Assembly (NCBI RefSeq): GCF_050947875.1
Contig: NC_134574.1
Coordinates: 110,037,969 to 110,101,968, forward strand
Reading direction: 5' to 3'
DNA length: 64,000 bases
Source: Dermacentor variabilis
Lineage: Eukaryota; Arthropoda; Arachnida; Ixodida; Ixodidae
Within the stretch, counting starts at the first letter, position 1. Every line of letters starts with the position of its first letter. The position numbers and the translations under genes were made by a program. Shown in pieces: positions 23,901 to 35,080 of this stretch. The notes below the pieces were generated by a model. It saw nothing but the letters and a program-made list of their open reading frames with translations. It was not told where the DNA came from and made no database searches.

Positions 23901-25890
23901 GAGTGCTGTCGCAAACATCTAATTCAGGGGTGTCTAACCTCTGACTGTCATGTTTTTGCTGCGTGCTCAAGCCCGCGAAATATATAGAAGAAAGGAACAC
24001 TCTGACATACCGACTACTGCGCAGCGATCGTAGTGCCTTCAAACGTACCACGTATGAGTCAACATGGCATTTCGCATGGCGTGCTGCCTGTCCTGCAAAT
24101 TGCTATCATGAACCGCCGCAAGCGAAGCACATAAGCGCATCACTGGTGTAAATCCGCGCAGCCAACGGTGGCGTCACAGCGCTGTCACTTTAGGAAGCTA
24201 GAAGTTGCTTAACTGGATGTTTGCTAATAGGGGCTCTACAAGTTTCTCATTGGAAGTATTTTACTACTGCTGTTACTTGCGATGTTGCCTAAGTATTTGT
24301 AACTAACCACGCCATTAGGCATAATGCAAAAAAAGAGAACAACTTGTGCGACTTCCAAAGTTCTTATAGGTTCCAAAGTTTTTAAACTTTTCATTTAGTA
24401 TTTAGAGTATGGGGTGCATAGTATGTTTTCAGCAGGATGCCCAAAAGTCGGAACTGCAAATAGGACCTACTATTCGCAGTTGCAGTCGGCCTCCTACTTG
24501 CTCTGTAACGAACTATACATTTAGTCACGTCCTCTTAGGGTTCAATCGCATACCTTTAAACCTTAAGTAAAGTTAGCTAAAGAACCTGTAGAGAAGGCTA
24601 TACTTATACTGCCATTACAAAAACGACGCTCAACAATTGATTTCTCTATACGAGGAGTTGGAGTAGGCGAGCAATCGCGCTGATTTTATTTGCTGCTACA
24701 GTCTCTGTCACGTCCTGGATACGCGAGAAATCAAAGCCCCTCGAACACTCCACCCCCTCCCCCCAGAAAAAAAAGAACATCGCTGAGAAAGCCCCATGTG
24801 CAAGTGCAGCTGTCAAGGACACCGTTTGAAAGTGAAGGTACTAATACTCTGGGTAACGCAAGTATTTTTAACTGCCATCTCATGCCACGACCATACTGAA
24901 AACGTCGAATTTACTAGCTGCACCACTCGAAGGGTTTAAGGGAAGGCGAAGACAAACGAACTTGTGCTGTGACTCATATACAGCGTAAAAAAAGAGACCG
25001 ATTCCTCATAACCAGTGATGTTTTCTCTCACTCCTTCATTTTTATTTGAAATATGGCCACCATTTCTTGTGGGTGCCGTATCCGGTAGTTGCAAGAAATA
25101 GAAGGTCGGTGGTTTAATATTAGGTCTTTAGAGCAATAATGATGGATTTTTCCATAGTATAGAGTTGACGAAAGTTTCGTGCTTCAATTACGTCCACTTT
25201 ATTTGTCATTTTATGAACTTCGACATTGCTTGTACTCTGGGATATGTCTACTTCGTGTTATCATTATGGTCTCAATGAATACACATTTCTAAAGAAAGAG
25301 GTACGCCGGATATCAGAAAAAAAATCACTATGCTACATTTGACTAGTGAACCAGTGCTTGAACCTGACTCTATCAGCTGTCATCTTTGAATTTTCCTATT
25401 AAAGTTCACGCGAAACACACAACTTGTGGGACTAAACAGGGACTTAACTGACTTCTACGAGATCTGTTGATATAGAAAACAAATTTCAGAGATTGGACCC
25501 TGTGGAAAATTTCAGTGTTACCTATAAAATCTACCTTACCTGTAAAATCTGTCAAAGACGCTGAGTATCATGAGAAATAAAGAAACGAGCGTGAAATATG
25601 TACCACTAAAATAACGCAATATAAGGAAGAAGGAAAATATAAATTAGCAATATGTTGTGAGAGCGCATAACACCAATAATACTGAGACACCTACCGGGAT
25701 TTTATGCTATACACTATGGCTACGCGTGAAGGTGGTGGACTCTTATGGACTCTATGGCAACGCCCTTGGACTCTTAAAAGTATTTGTTAGACGCGCCAGG
25801 AAATTACACTCGTATTTTGGCTGACATCCATGGACGAGAATTTTTTCTTGAATATCGTATACCATATTTTGTAACAAATTGTTATGAACG
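20926..25890. other. Long stretch without recognised genes
   Basis: Nothing with coding support. The 174-codon minus-strand frame at 22345-22869 lacks any motif. 23698-24340 has the look of an old dispersed repeat (AT-rich, with ctaattaagg-type blocks), but I cannot name it. A short (GGT)n patch lies at 23178-23195. Confidence 0.35.
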
Positions 25891-25897
25891 AATAATA

Positions 25898-25926
25898 AAC
25901 TGAAAACTGAAACTGAAACTGAAACT
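25898..25926 (+). repeat. (TGAAAC)n tail, probably the 3' end of a LINE
   Basis: An aataataaac segment runs into tgaaaactgaaactgaaact repeats. Short 3' tandem tails of this sort follow some non-LTR retrotransposons. No coding portion is recognisable upstream, so the assignment is tentative. Confidence 0.4.
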
Positions 25927-26031
25927 CGTTACACAGGTTTTGGAGCCAAGAAGAACAAAATAGAACGCGCAGTGTGGTACTGTGAACGGAGCTTGTAAGG
26001 TCACTGGTTATAGTTGGTACTATGCTGCAAA

Positions 26032-26311
26032 CAGGCGCGTTGCCAGGATATTATTATATTATAGATGCATTATTGTCTGTTAGCTTTCCCCTGCTTGGTG
26101 CATATACTACAACGATTACCGTGAGCGGATCCATGGTATGCATGAAGGCGAGTACCATCCTGTACCTGTCTGGGGCGAGCGTTCGAAAGACATGCGCCTT
26201 TGTTTATACGCGGCGTACCAGGCTTAAAAGGAACATGGCGCCGGGGGAAAAATTTTCGGGTAGGGGCTGAAGCCAGGTCAGCCCCCCCCCCCCTTGCTGG
26301 CTACGCCACTA
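26032..26311. mobile_element. hAT-like MITE, 280 bp
   Basis: The right end (cttgctggctacgccacta, ending 26311) is the reverse complement of a tagtggcgtagccag terminus often seen on hAT-type elements; the left end caggcgcgttgccagga matches it imperfectly (about 12 of 17). The flanks gctgcaaa (26024-26031) and gctgcacg (26312-26319) fit an 8-bp target duplication at 6 of 8 positions, the size expected for hAT. A subterminal hairpin (ggggctga, tcagcccc) and a C run precede the right end. No transposase. Confidence 0.5.
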
Positions 26312-26319
26312 GCTGCACG

Positions 26320-27507
26320 TAAAATGAAAAAAAAAAACTTGCAAGAGAGAGAGATAAGAGTGAACTTGGCATTTTCCTGGTGTGTTTTATTTCTGCATTC
26401 TATTTTTATCAGGGTATGAAATGAAACGTTTAGATATCTTTAGGAGAAAAAGCATACAAAAAGGTTATAAAGAAATTAAGAAAAAAAAATGAAAAAGTTG
26501 TGATGAAAAAGATGAAGAACCACTACTGGCCTATTGTAGAGATAAAATGAGGTCCGTTGAGTTTCCGCATTCTAAATGGTGGTTTAATAAAGAAAAGTGT
26601 AATTTTAAATAGTAGTCTTGTTAGCTTCACAAGCTCTATGAGGCACATTTGACACGATCAGTTTGTTGCGGTGTTATAAAATTTTTCTCAACAAGCCTAA
26701 AGGGCTTAGATTTTTCGGCAATTATCTAAAATTGCGATAATTGATACACAAAGGGCCGCACTTACATTAAATCAATCCAGCGGCCGCCTGAAGCGAGCCT
26801 ACTTACGTTTTATGTATATTCGAGGGGAAAATACGAATTGACTTCAACTAAGATTCTTTATATCTAGAGTTTTATTTTCATGATATATAGCAGGTTGACT
26901 TGTTTCTCGACTGCAGAGGCATTTAGTTCGGTTCCAAGGTTGGGTTTTCGTTTGACCTCTATGTTGTTGGGAATAGCACTAGCTCTTGTTTCACCTCAAG
27001 TTTCTCCACGATTTCTATGCCCGAACAAGCGCACTGTTCTGCTCTCCCCTTTAATTGCAGCGTCCAAAGGGTCTACTGCATCTTCGTGGCTGGAAAGCTC
27101 CGCCTCTTCTACTAGAGGTCATGCGGACACAGAAGCCGGTAACTATGCAAGAGGACATCACGCTGAAAAAAAGAAAGCATTTTTTTTTCCTTGGGACAGA
27201 ATTCGAAAGTGATTCAGTACAGGTGCTACACGCCACTAAATTTGCTTCAGAAGAGACACGAACATTTAGCCATATTGTAAACTGCGCAGAATGGTTTGTA
27301 CACATAGTGGACAGCATGACATACGTTCTGTGCAGTTCGGCGGCTTCTTTAAAGGTCTGCACAAAGTGAAATTTTGTTTGGACTGGCACCTGTCCTGCGT
27401 TTGAATCCCTATCTGTACCGTGTCAAAATTTTTATTATGTTGTTCTTTTCTCAATAGTAACAATTTAGATGCATGATTTATTAGATGAACTAGATAACTG
27501 GTTTTCG
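26320..27507. other. Stretch without recognised genes
   Basis: Purine-rich low-complexity patches at 26325-26360 and 26455-26515. Overlapping frames on both strands at 26880-27390 have no motif. Confidence 0.4.
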
Positions 27508-27602
27508 CCCCCATCGAAATGCGGCTGCCGTGGTCGCGATTAGATCCCGCGACCTTGTGCTCAGCAGCCCAACACCATAGCCACTGAGCAAGCATGGCCG
27601 GT
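27508..27602 (-). mobile_element. tRNA-derived SINE head
   Basis: Read from 27602 downward: gcttgctcagtggctatgg (A-box region), then gctgctgagcacaaggtcgc, then gggatctaatcgcgacc (B-box region), then ggcagccgcatttcgatggg. It matches the head of the copies at 62212 and 62985 on the other strand. The 3' body diverges after 27508. Confidence 0.8.
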
Positions 27603-28833
27603 CATACGAAGATTTGTTGGTCAGTTGTCACCTCCTAATGTTGATAAACTACGTGATACTAAAGGTAAAAGAATGCTCCATATCCGGTGACATAACCTTG
27701 AGCGGCGCTGGCTCATATTCTCCGGTATACATATTGAAATGATGAATAAATTACCAAAGAATATTGATGTAGAAACACCCACTCTAATTTGGTAGGGCAA
27801 CACACGCTTAAAGTTGAGTTTAGGCAAAGTATATTCTTTGTCTACTTTAATATGCTTCATGCTTGTAATTTCTACATTTCAATTATTCACTCATTCCCTC
27901 TATGCATTTCTTGGCTTCGTGATCTGTTTGATTTACGCGGTTGAGACTAAGAAAAAATTTTGTCCCTTCGTTCCCCTTCTCTCAGTTAAATAAAACAACG
28001 CTCGAGTGACTGTAAATCTACGTCACAAGTTTAAGCACCTCGCATTCTAAATCTCACCAGCAGTCGATGCGAAACAAAGGCGAAAAACAAGAACTGTTCC
28101 CAAGCGTAACTGTCCACTTAAATACATACTTGAAGTTAAGATAGCGTGCTTTCTTTTTGACACCGGAAACCAATATAATCCCTAACGCATGACTATGTGT
28201 GCAAATCGGCTGTTACGCCGAGTATCGGCCTTTTGGTGCTCTGATCGCCGGTCCCATATGAAAATGTTTTTCCGTTGACGAATGTGCACGTGTTCGTCGA
28301 CGCTGTATACGAATATCAAGCGATAAACAAAGCTTGAACGGCGGCTCTTTTGTTCTTTTTCTGCATTCATGTGACAGAAAAAAGCGGACATTCTGGTAAG
28401 CTGATCACGTGTCACACGGTTCTGGCCATTATACGTGTCATGTATAACGCTATGCAACTTTCACACGAGCACTCAGTTTGTTATTAGAATCCGACCTCCT
28501 TTTGTATTGCGAGATCCAAAGTGTGCTTTAATATACACAGTGCTCGTCGCATCGCTTTAAACAAACACTTGTCATTAGACATTGTTTGCTCTTACTTATT
28601 CTGGGTAATTTTTTTAGAGACCAACGCTGATTTGCGGGAACAATAAATACTAAAGCCAGTGTTTATGTTCCTAAAAGTTATCTTAACTAAGAATGTTTGT
28701 ACACTACAGTGTGTGTATAACAGAAACAATCTGCACTACGTACCTTGATATGCGGCGTTATTTTCGGTACACATATGCATGTAGCGAGTGCACTGAGAAA
28801 CAAACTTGGAGGACGCTTAAGCGTCGCCCATAA
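27603..28833. other. Stretch without recognised genes
   Basis: Short frames only; nothing supported. Confidence 0.4.
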
Positions 28834-28844
28834 GAGTGGAACGC

Positions 28845-29015
28845 TTAGAACGACAGAAAGCTGAGCTAGTTGGTAAGGATTCATTATGCAAAAAAGAAGT
28901 GAGGCGTGCAGACAGGACACAAGAGTAGAGAAGTGGACAACAGGAACGCCGTCCGTGCTGTCCACTTCTCTACTCTTGTGTCCTGTCTGCACACCTCACT
29001 TCTTTTTTGCATAGT
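28845..29015. mobile_element. 171-bp foldback element with perfect 11-bp target duplication
   Basis: The element is bounded by identical 11-mers gagtggaacgc at 28834-28844 and 29016-29026. It has a 41-bp unique left part (ttagaacgacagaaagctga onward) and then a large hairpin: the arm 28886-28940 pairs with 28958-29012 over 55 bp with two mismatches, around a 17-base loop. A partial copy is at 15678. The variable-length duplication and foldback form recall Penelope-like element ends, but no coding part is present and the assignment is an inference. Confidence 0.85.
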
Positions 29016-29029
29016 GAGTGGAACGCGAT

Positions 29030-29517
29030 AGCACTTAAAGACCCCTGACTGCTTCTCATGCCTCCCTGTAACTGCGGCATACTTAACAGTAATGAGAATT
29101 CTGGCAGAAACATGGCGTCTGGCATGGGCCTAACGCGGAGGTAGTGCACAGACGCACCAAAAAAAAATCATTTGTCACGTTTGTGTTATTGTTTCGCACT
29201 TTTTATTTAGGTCTGAGAAATTTTAACATAGAAGAGATGCAATGTCGGAGTTTTGTTGCATGACGATTGTTTGTGGGCTGTAACTATCAAAATTTGGAGG
29301 AATAATTTTGTCAAAAATGAAGACAAGGGGGGAGCAAGTTTAGTGACCGGATTGTGCGGGCATATAACCGGCACACACGCATGTCACATCGCAACGCGTG
29401 CCTAAATAGATACGGCAATTTTCGCTCACGGACGACTCCGCCGGCGCCAGATCTTCTGCGACGCGGGCTTCTTGATGCTATCGCATTAAAGAGACCTGCC
29501 TTGAGCAATGTGAAACA
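29030..29517. other. Stretch without recognised genes
   Basis: No coding or repeat feature that I can support. Confidence 0.4.
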
Positions 29518-29640
29518 TATGAATGGCTACGGCCTTCGACTGTTCAGCAAGCAACCATGGTTGGATTTCCGGTCACGACGGCCACATTACGATGCGGCTG
29601 GAGTGCATGAAGGCAAACTTGCTGCGCCTTGAGTGAACGT
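29518..29640 (+). mobile_element. Degraded tRNA-derived SINE
   Basis: gaatggctacggccttcgac, then gttggatttccggtcacgac and ggccacattacgatgcggct follow the order of the SINE heads elsewhere in the window (ggcttagcg, B box, ggccgcatttcgatggg). It is drifted but collinear. Confidence 0.55.
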
Positions 29641-29766
29641 TAACAAGCTCAGTAAGGTAAATATTGGACATCCGTCCGATCTAACCTCCATCATAGCCGT
29701 CTACGCAGTTTTGGTGTGTTAAATGCCAGTGAAGAGATCTGCGGGTACGTCTGTGTATTGTAATTA

Positions 29767-31536
29767 CAGGTGGGCGAATATCAGCTTTCTCGATTGCGAA
29801 TAGCACGTTTCAAATCGAATATTCAATATTCACATGCAGACTAACATATTACAGAAGGAATATCTGACAAAATTAGCTACCGCAACCGTAATGACTAGTG
29901 AAAAAAGAAAGCTAAATGCGTTGGATGAAGGATCAGTTTCTACCACTTAATGTCTAAAAAGAAACTGCACTAATTGCTTTTGGGCATCTATAGAGCTCAA
30001 TATTTTCATTAACTAAAGAATGCTGTACAAAATGGCCATACCCAAGAAGGCTAAACAAATTACAGTGAATTCTCACTAGAGTGAACTTCAAGGGACCGAA
30101 GGAAATAGTTCACTTAACTGAAAGTCCACTAAACTGAATATTCACTAGACCAACATAAGACATGGCATACAGAGTCAAAAGTTTGAAATGCAATTCATGG
30201 AGATGGAGCAAAAGACATGGCATCCATAGTGTTAGAAATGTGTGAAATGGAATTTGTACATATCAACAAGTACAAGGTTCATAACAGTTATAATGCTGCC
30301 TTTCTCACTTAGAAAAAGAAAGCCTGTAATCTTCTTCTGTACTTTTGCGTTTAAAGCGCAGGAAGTAACAAAACTTTACAGAGAGTCAATGTTTTTGTAC
30401 ACTTCTTCTGACACAGCTTACTGTTGAGACAAAAAGTCTCTCAACTTTCCAATGTACCCTACAATCTCAGCTAGAGTTATAGGGCTTGAAAGTGGCTCGG
30501 CAGTTGCCTCTTCTTCGTCTTCTTCGCCTCTTCTTCGAGAGAAAGAGACGATGACCATGCCACGACTAACCGGTCAGAAAAAAATACACACCACGTGGTT
30601 TGTGGTGTGACAGATCGCCGCTTTGCTGTGGCGGCGGTGTAAGCACCAGCGATGTTACTTTGTTCATGACCTCCAAGATTACATGCTTGCTCGTTTTGTG
30701 CAGGCGATCTCGGAGGCCATGCCTCGTTGCCGTTTGTTTTCCGTGCCGCCGCTTTGCCCTAGGGGCGCTGTAGCGCCAGAGACGTTACATTGCCGTAGGA
30801 GCGGCGGTTTGATGAGGGCGGGCATAGGTTCTGATCGTAAAAATAAGCCTTGGTCCTCTGAGCGAGTTCGTTAAACTGAAATATTGACTGTTCTGAAATT
30901 CGTTTAAGTGAAACATTTTTGCATAGAATCTATAAGAAAACTGCCGGGGATTTTTAAAAAGTTCGTTATTCTGAAATATTCGATAAACCGACGTTCGTAC
31001 AACTGAGAGTTTACTGTATTGCGCAAAATAGTGAGTCGCACTGAAAATAACATAATAAAAAAAGCTGCTGGCTGACTTTTGTGCCATAAACAAACGTGAA
31101 AGGACCCGTTGCAAGGAACATATCCTTGCTCATAGCTTAAAAGGTAGACATCCTACATGATCAGACTGCAAAACAAACTCTAAATGACCGCATACGAGGA
31201 GAACTCGCAGGTTGTCATGAGAGTTTCCACCGCAAACAACAAATAAAACCGACCGGACGTTTTAAGTCAGGTTAACCTCCTTGCCTTCCTCTCACTTGCA
31301 TCTCTCTCTTTGGTTATCTGTGTATTATTTATTGCTGTAAAGCTTTTGCGGTTGTTTCACTTCTGTGAATGTACGGTGCCCTGCTTAGCTGGCACTTTAC
31401 CCGTCGTTTATTGCGAAATAATGGGTTAGTTTCGATGTTCGAAAATACGAAATAGTTCTTTTTCGAATGCAAATACCAATAGGTATTCTGTAAGATTCGA
31501 TTATTATTTGAAAATTTAAATATTCGTCCTACCATA
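29767..31536. mobile_element. AT-rich TIR element split by a Tigger insertion
   Basis: The left end ggtgggcgaatatcagc (29771-29787) is matched on the opposite strand at the right end (ggtaggacgaatattta, reading down from 31536). Subterminal regions on both sides are rich in attcg and gaat motifs. The Tigger relic 30063-31016 lies between, so the host element was about 0.8 kb before insertion. No transposase motif is seen in the host part and no target duplication is evident. Confidence 0.4.
30063..31016 (-). mobile_element. Tigger/pogo-type DNA transposon, internally deleted
   Basis: It is flanked by TA (30061-30062 and 31017-31018) with terminal repeats cagtgaattctca and, reversed, cagtaaactctca (about 10 of 13). 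On the minus strand about 30555-30310 encodes the C-terminal end of a Tigger-type transposase: an acidic run, ITLAEIVGYIGKLRDFLSQQ, a stop, SEEVYKNIDSL, a stop, and VQKKITGFLF (compare the K-Q-x-K-I-x-x-F-F endings of this family). The DNA-binding and DDE catalytic parts are missing, so about 470 bp of 5' untranslated sequence joins the C-terminus directly. Confidence 0.75.
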
Positions 31537-32087
31537 TGAATAATGTGAAAGTTTTCCCTCCATTCCAGAAACGTCTGCTCTGGGGTAAGCTTGTGCAAGT
31601 CTTTTTTATCATGTTCTGTTTTACCACGTCTTGCTTTTTTTTTTACTGCGCCATGCAAAGAGTCAGTGAGTGGTAGATGCAACACTGGACAAGATAAGAG
31701 GAAGTGCTGTGAAGCAGACTCTTCGGGATCTGATCAAGTAGGTACTCGCACGGGGCGGTTAACCTCAAAGAGGGTTGTAGTGCAAGGTCATCGTAGTCAC
31801 CGTGCGTACTGGTTAAGATTGTGTATATAGAATAAATATATAGTTCCAGCTAAAATGACCACTGTACATGACATAGAAATGCTTAATGTAGCCAAGGCCG
31901 AAATATTAACTAAAGCCACAAATGTGGCCCTTGTGATACTACAGTCAAACTTAGAGTTTACAATGTTTACGATTGAATGCATTGCTTCGGATCTCAAGGC
32001 AGAGCTCCATAGAGCTTAACGCGCTGAAAAATTTGGACCTACGTAAAGGAACGTCTCGCATGAGCCAGTTTTGGGGAGAAATAAGGG
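31537..32087. other. Stretch without recognised genes
   Basis: A plus-strand frame at 31852-32020 (starting MTTVHDIEMLNVAKAEILTK, 55 codons to a stop) looks moderately protein-like but has no recognised family. Confidence 0.3.
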
Positions 32088-32255
32088 ACAAATATGGGTG
32101 TGATGGGTTTTGGATCAGGTAAAAGGTAAATTTTGAGGTTTTATGTGCTGAAACAGGGATATGACTATAGGACACGCCGTAGTGTGGGCTCCGGACATTT
32201 TGACCTCCAGAAGACCTTTAACATGCGTCTAAGTCCTTTTAGGTCTTGGACACAG
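32088..32255 (-). mobile_element. Tick SINE body and tail, head missing
   Basis: Read from 32255 downward: ggacttagacgcatgttaaa, then a segment ending gtccggagcccacac, tacggcgtgtcctatagtca, and gcacataaaacctcaaaatt. The order matches the body of the SINE at 63120-63230 (tttaggcgcacgttaaagaa, cggagtccctcactacggcg, gcgtaaaaccccacat). Confidence 0.75.
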
Positions 32256-33014
32256 TTACACGCGTAAGAAGGGTTGCTGCTCCCACGACGGAACATAAAA
32301 CACACGTAACAAGCTCGATAATGATTATAGCGAACGCAGAATAAACTTGCATAATTGGTCCGCTCTTGATTATCTGTAACGGTAGTTGCATTACTGTTGC
32401 ATCTGTCCCATTGTAAGGCCTCATTTGCTTTCTTTAAATCGAGCTGTAACGTCCTTGCGCTCTGGGAGCACTGCACCACCCTAAACATTCTCAAGGCTGC
32501 CGAAGTCCAGGCTCTAAACGTTCGCTGCCAAGGGACCACATTGTTTGGCATTGACGTATTGGGGAATTTTCAGTGCAGTTGGAAATATAACTGTGACTTA
32601 CACTTTTGTTTGTCTAATCATTTTAAATGCATGGGTGTGGTATAAAAATGCTCAAATCTACTCCTGCTCAAGTGAATTAAAATACGAGTAAAGGACAATG
32701 GAATCAGCATGTCTTATACCGCTGTCACACGGGGCCCCGCGAAGCCCATTTAATTCCTCCCTTGTTACGTCAAAAGAGTTGCGCTCCATATCACACGGTC
32801 TCCCATGTGCCAAGAAAGTTAACTGGAGATTTTGGCGAACGGAGTTCGGCAGTGACCCTTACGGTTTGATGGAGAACTCTCGTTCCCACGTTGCTACAGC
32901 TCCGATGCAAACAACACTAATAAAATCGTCGTAACTCGCTCACTTACAAATTTTAGCATTATTGTTGTTTTTGCTTGGGTTATGCACCACGTATTGGGAG
33001 TTATAATTCTGCTT
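32256..33014. other. Stretch without recognised genes
   Basis: A minus-strand frame (32165-32551) includes ARTLQLDLKKANEALQWDR, a short coiled-coil-like patch, but overlaps the SINE tail and has no family match. Confidence 0.3.
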
Positions 33015-33330
33015 TTAAAGGGAAACTCTGGCGTTTTCTTAACCTTACTAGGGTACTGTCATTTTCAAATGGCCACCTGTGGGGTGGTTTAATTTGCTTA
33101 TAACTTCATCAATAATATTAAAGAACCAATAAACGAGACGCCGAAGCCGAAACGAGTACGTGCTTCGTGTGATGTCATGATGAGTGAATGACGTCAGGCC
33201 CTGCACTACCATAATGTAAACACGCAGAACGCGTGCTAAACACGCCGTACAGGTGGCGTTAATACATACCAAAGAAGGGAAACTAATGGTGTCTCCTGAC
33301 GACACAGGGGGCTTTTACAGAGTTTCCGAT
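33015..33330. mobile_element. Candidate MITE with ggaaactctg termini
   Basis: The left terminus agggaaactctggcg follows TTAA at 33015-33018; the right end gcttttacagagtttcc (33311-33327) carries the same ggaaactctg on the opposite strand. A TTAA duplication is not preserved on the right. It is small, AT-neutral and has no coding. The superfamily is uncertain. Confidence 0.35.
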
Positions 33331-33482
33331 CTAGACAACGGCAATTTAAGCGACAATTTCAGCGAGGGTGGGCGGTAGACTCCGACATCGCAAAGACAGG
33401 GTGGCCAGTAGAAAATGATGAGTGCGGATTGCAACCATATAGGTTCGCACAAATAATCAGAATGCAAAACAAGAACATCTAT

Positions 33483-33517
33483 GCGCGCGCGCGCGCGCAC
33501 GCACACACACACACACA

Positions 33518-33593
<76 letters not shown>

Positions 33594-33615
33594 TATGTTT
33601 GTGTGTGTGTGTGTG
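33483..33615. repeat. Self-complementary compound microsatellite (GC)n(AC)n(AT)n(GT)n
   Basis: GC/AC run 33483-33518, an AT array of about 72 bp at 33520-33591, and a GT run to 33615. The AC half can pair with the GT half. It abuts the left arm of the RTE inverted repeat. Confidence 0.95.
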
Positions 33616-33956
33616 ATAATGATCAATAGCCGGGCAAGGGAACAAGAGCTCGAGGTCACCAGTCAGCCTCTAGAGTCTGTGAAGGAGTACGTTTACCTAG
33701 TTCAATTACTCACAGGGGGCCCTGATGATGAGGAGGAAATTTACAGAATAAAAATTAGTTGGACCGCATTCGGCAGATTGTGTTAGATCGTAAAAGGAAG
33801 CTTAACATTATCATTAAAAAGAAAGGTGTACAATCGATGCATTCTACCAGTGCTGACACATGGGGCAGAAACTTGGAGGCAGGCAAAGAAACTCGAAAAC
33901 AAGTTAAACAATGCGCAGAGAGCGATGGAACGAAGAATGTTAGGCGTAACGTTAAG
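33616..33956 (+). repeat. Left arm of a 341-bp RTE inverted repeat
   Basis: The reverse complement of 34078-34418, with 7 mismatches in 341 positions and no indels by eye. Translation shows RTE LINE residues: EYVYLVQLLTGGPDDEEEIY and ILPVLTHGAETWRQAKKLE. It starts and stops in microsatellites, so it is a duplicated block rather than an independent LINE insertion. Confidence 0.95.
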
Positions 33957-33985
33957 ACACACACACACACACAAAAACACACACG

Positions 33986-34043
<58 letters not shown>

Positions 34044-34077
34044 TGTGTGTGTGTGTTGTGTGTGTGTGTATGTGTGC
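33957..34077. repeat. Central (AC)n(AT)n(GT)n spacer of the palindrome
   Basis: 121 bp: an AC run, an AT array at 33989-34040, and a GT run. It is nearly palindromic in itself and sits at the symmetry centre of the 341-bp arms. Confidence 0.95.
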
Positions 34078-35080
34078 CTTAACGTTACGCCTAACATTCT
34101 TCGTTCCATCGCTCTCTGCGCATTGTTTAACTTGTTTTCGAGTTTCTTTGCCTGTCTCCAAGTTTCTGCCCCATGTGTCAGCACTGGTAGAATGCATCGA
34201 TTGTACACCTTTCTTTTTAATGATAATGTTAAGCTTCCTTTTACGATCTAACACAATCTGCCGAATGCGGTCCAACTAATTTTTATTCTGTAAATTTCCT
34301 CCTCATCATCAGGGCCCCCTGTGAGTAATTGTACTAGGTAAACGTACATCTTCACAAACTCTAGAGGGTGACTGGTGATCTCGAGCTCTTGTTCCCTTGC
34401 CCGGCTATTGATCATTATATTTTTCTTCTGCATGTTAATCTTCAACCCTACTCTTATACTATCTCTGCTAAGGTCTTAAATCATTTGTTGTAACTCGTCC
34501 CCACTGTTGCTGAACAAGACAATGTCATCTGCAAATTGAGCATTGCTGAGATGTTCGCCGTTGATCCTTACTCCTAAGCCTTCCCAGTTTAATAGCTTGA
34601 ATATTTCTTGCAAGCACGGAGTGAATAGCATTGGAAAGATTGTGTCTCCTTGTGTGACCCCCCTTTTTATAGGTATCTTCCTATTTCTGTAGAATTAAGG
34701 TAGCTGTGAAACCTCTGTAGATACTTTCCAAAATATTTATGTAAGCGTCCTGTACTCCTTGATTACGATATGCCTTTATGCCTGCTTGTATCGCTAATGA
34801 ATCAAATACATTTTCGTAATCTATGAAAGCCATATAGATAGGCTGATTGTACTCCGCAAATTTCTCGATTTCATGACTAGCTAGATGAATGTGTTCCGTT
34901 GTAGAGTATTCCTTCCTGAAACCTGCATGTTCCCTTGGTTGAATAAAATACAGTGTTGCCCTGTTTTTATTACAGATTATCTTGGTGAATGTTTTATATA
35001 ATACTGGAAGTAAGCTAAAGGGTGTATAGTTTTTGAATTCTTTAACGTCTCCCTTTTTGTGGATTAGTGTAATGTTCATA
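34078..35080 (-). pseudogene. RTE-clade LINE fragment (contains the right palindrome arm)
   Basis: Read from 35080 downward: MNITLIHKKGDVKEFKNYTP, the RT palm with PIYMAFIDYENVFDSLA (about 34840-34790) and ILESIYRGFTATLILQK, further RT pieces in shifted frames (about 34680-34440), then the thumb and tail segment shared with the left arm, ending RRMLGVTLR near 34080. Stops and frameshifts are present throughout. It is the same family as the element at 6510-7885, but about 1 kb is kept and no 3' tail is present on this piece. Confidence 0.88.

Noticed and set aside
33315..34275. Tyr/Ile and His/Thr repeat proteins and mirrored 141-codon frames
   Set aside because: They come from the AT/AC/GT microsatellites and from reading the same inverted repeat on both strands.
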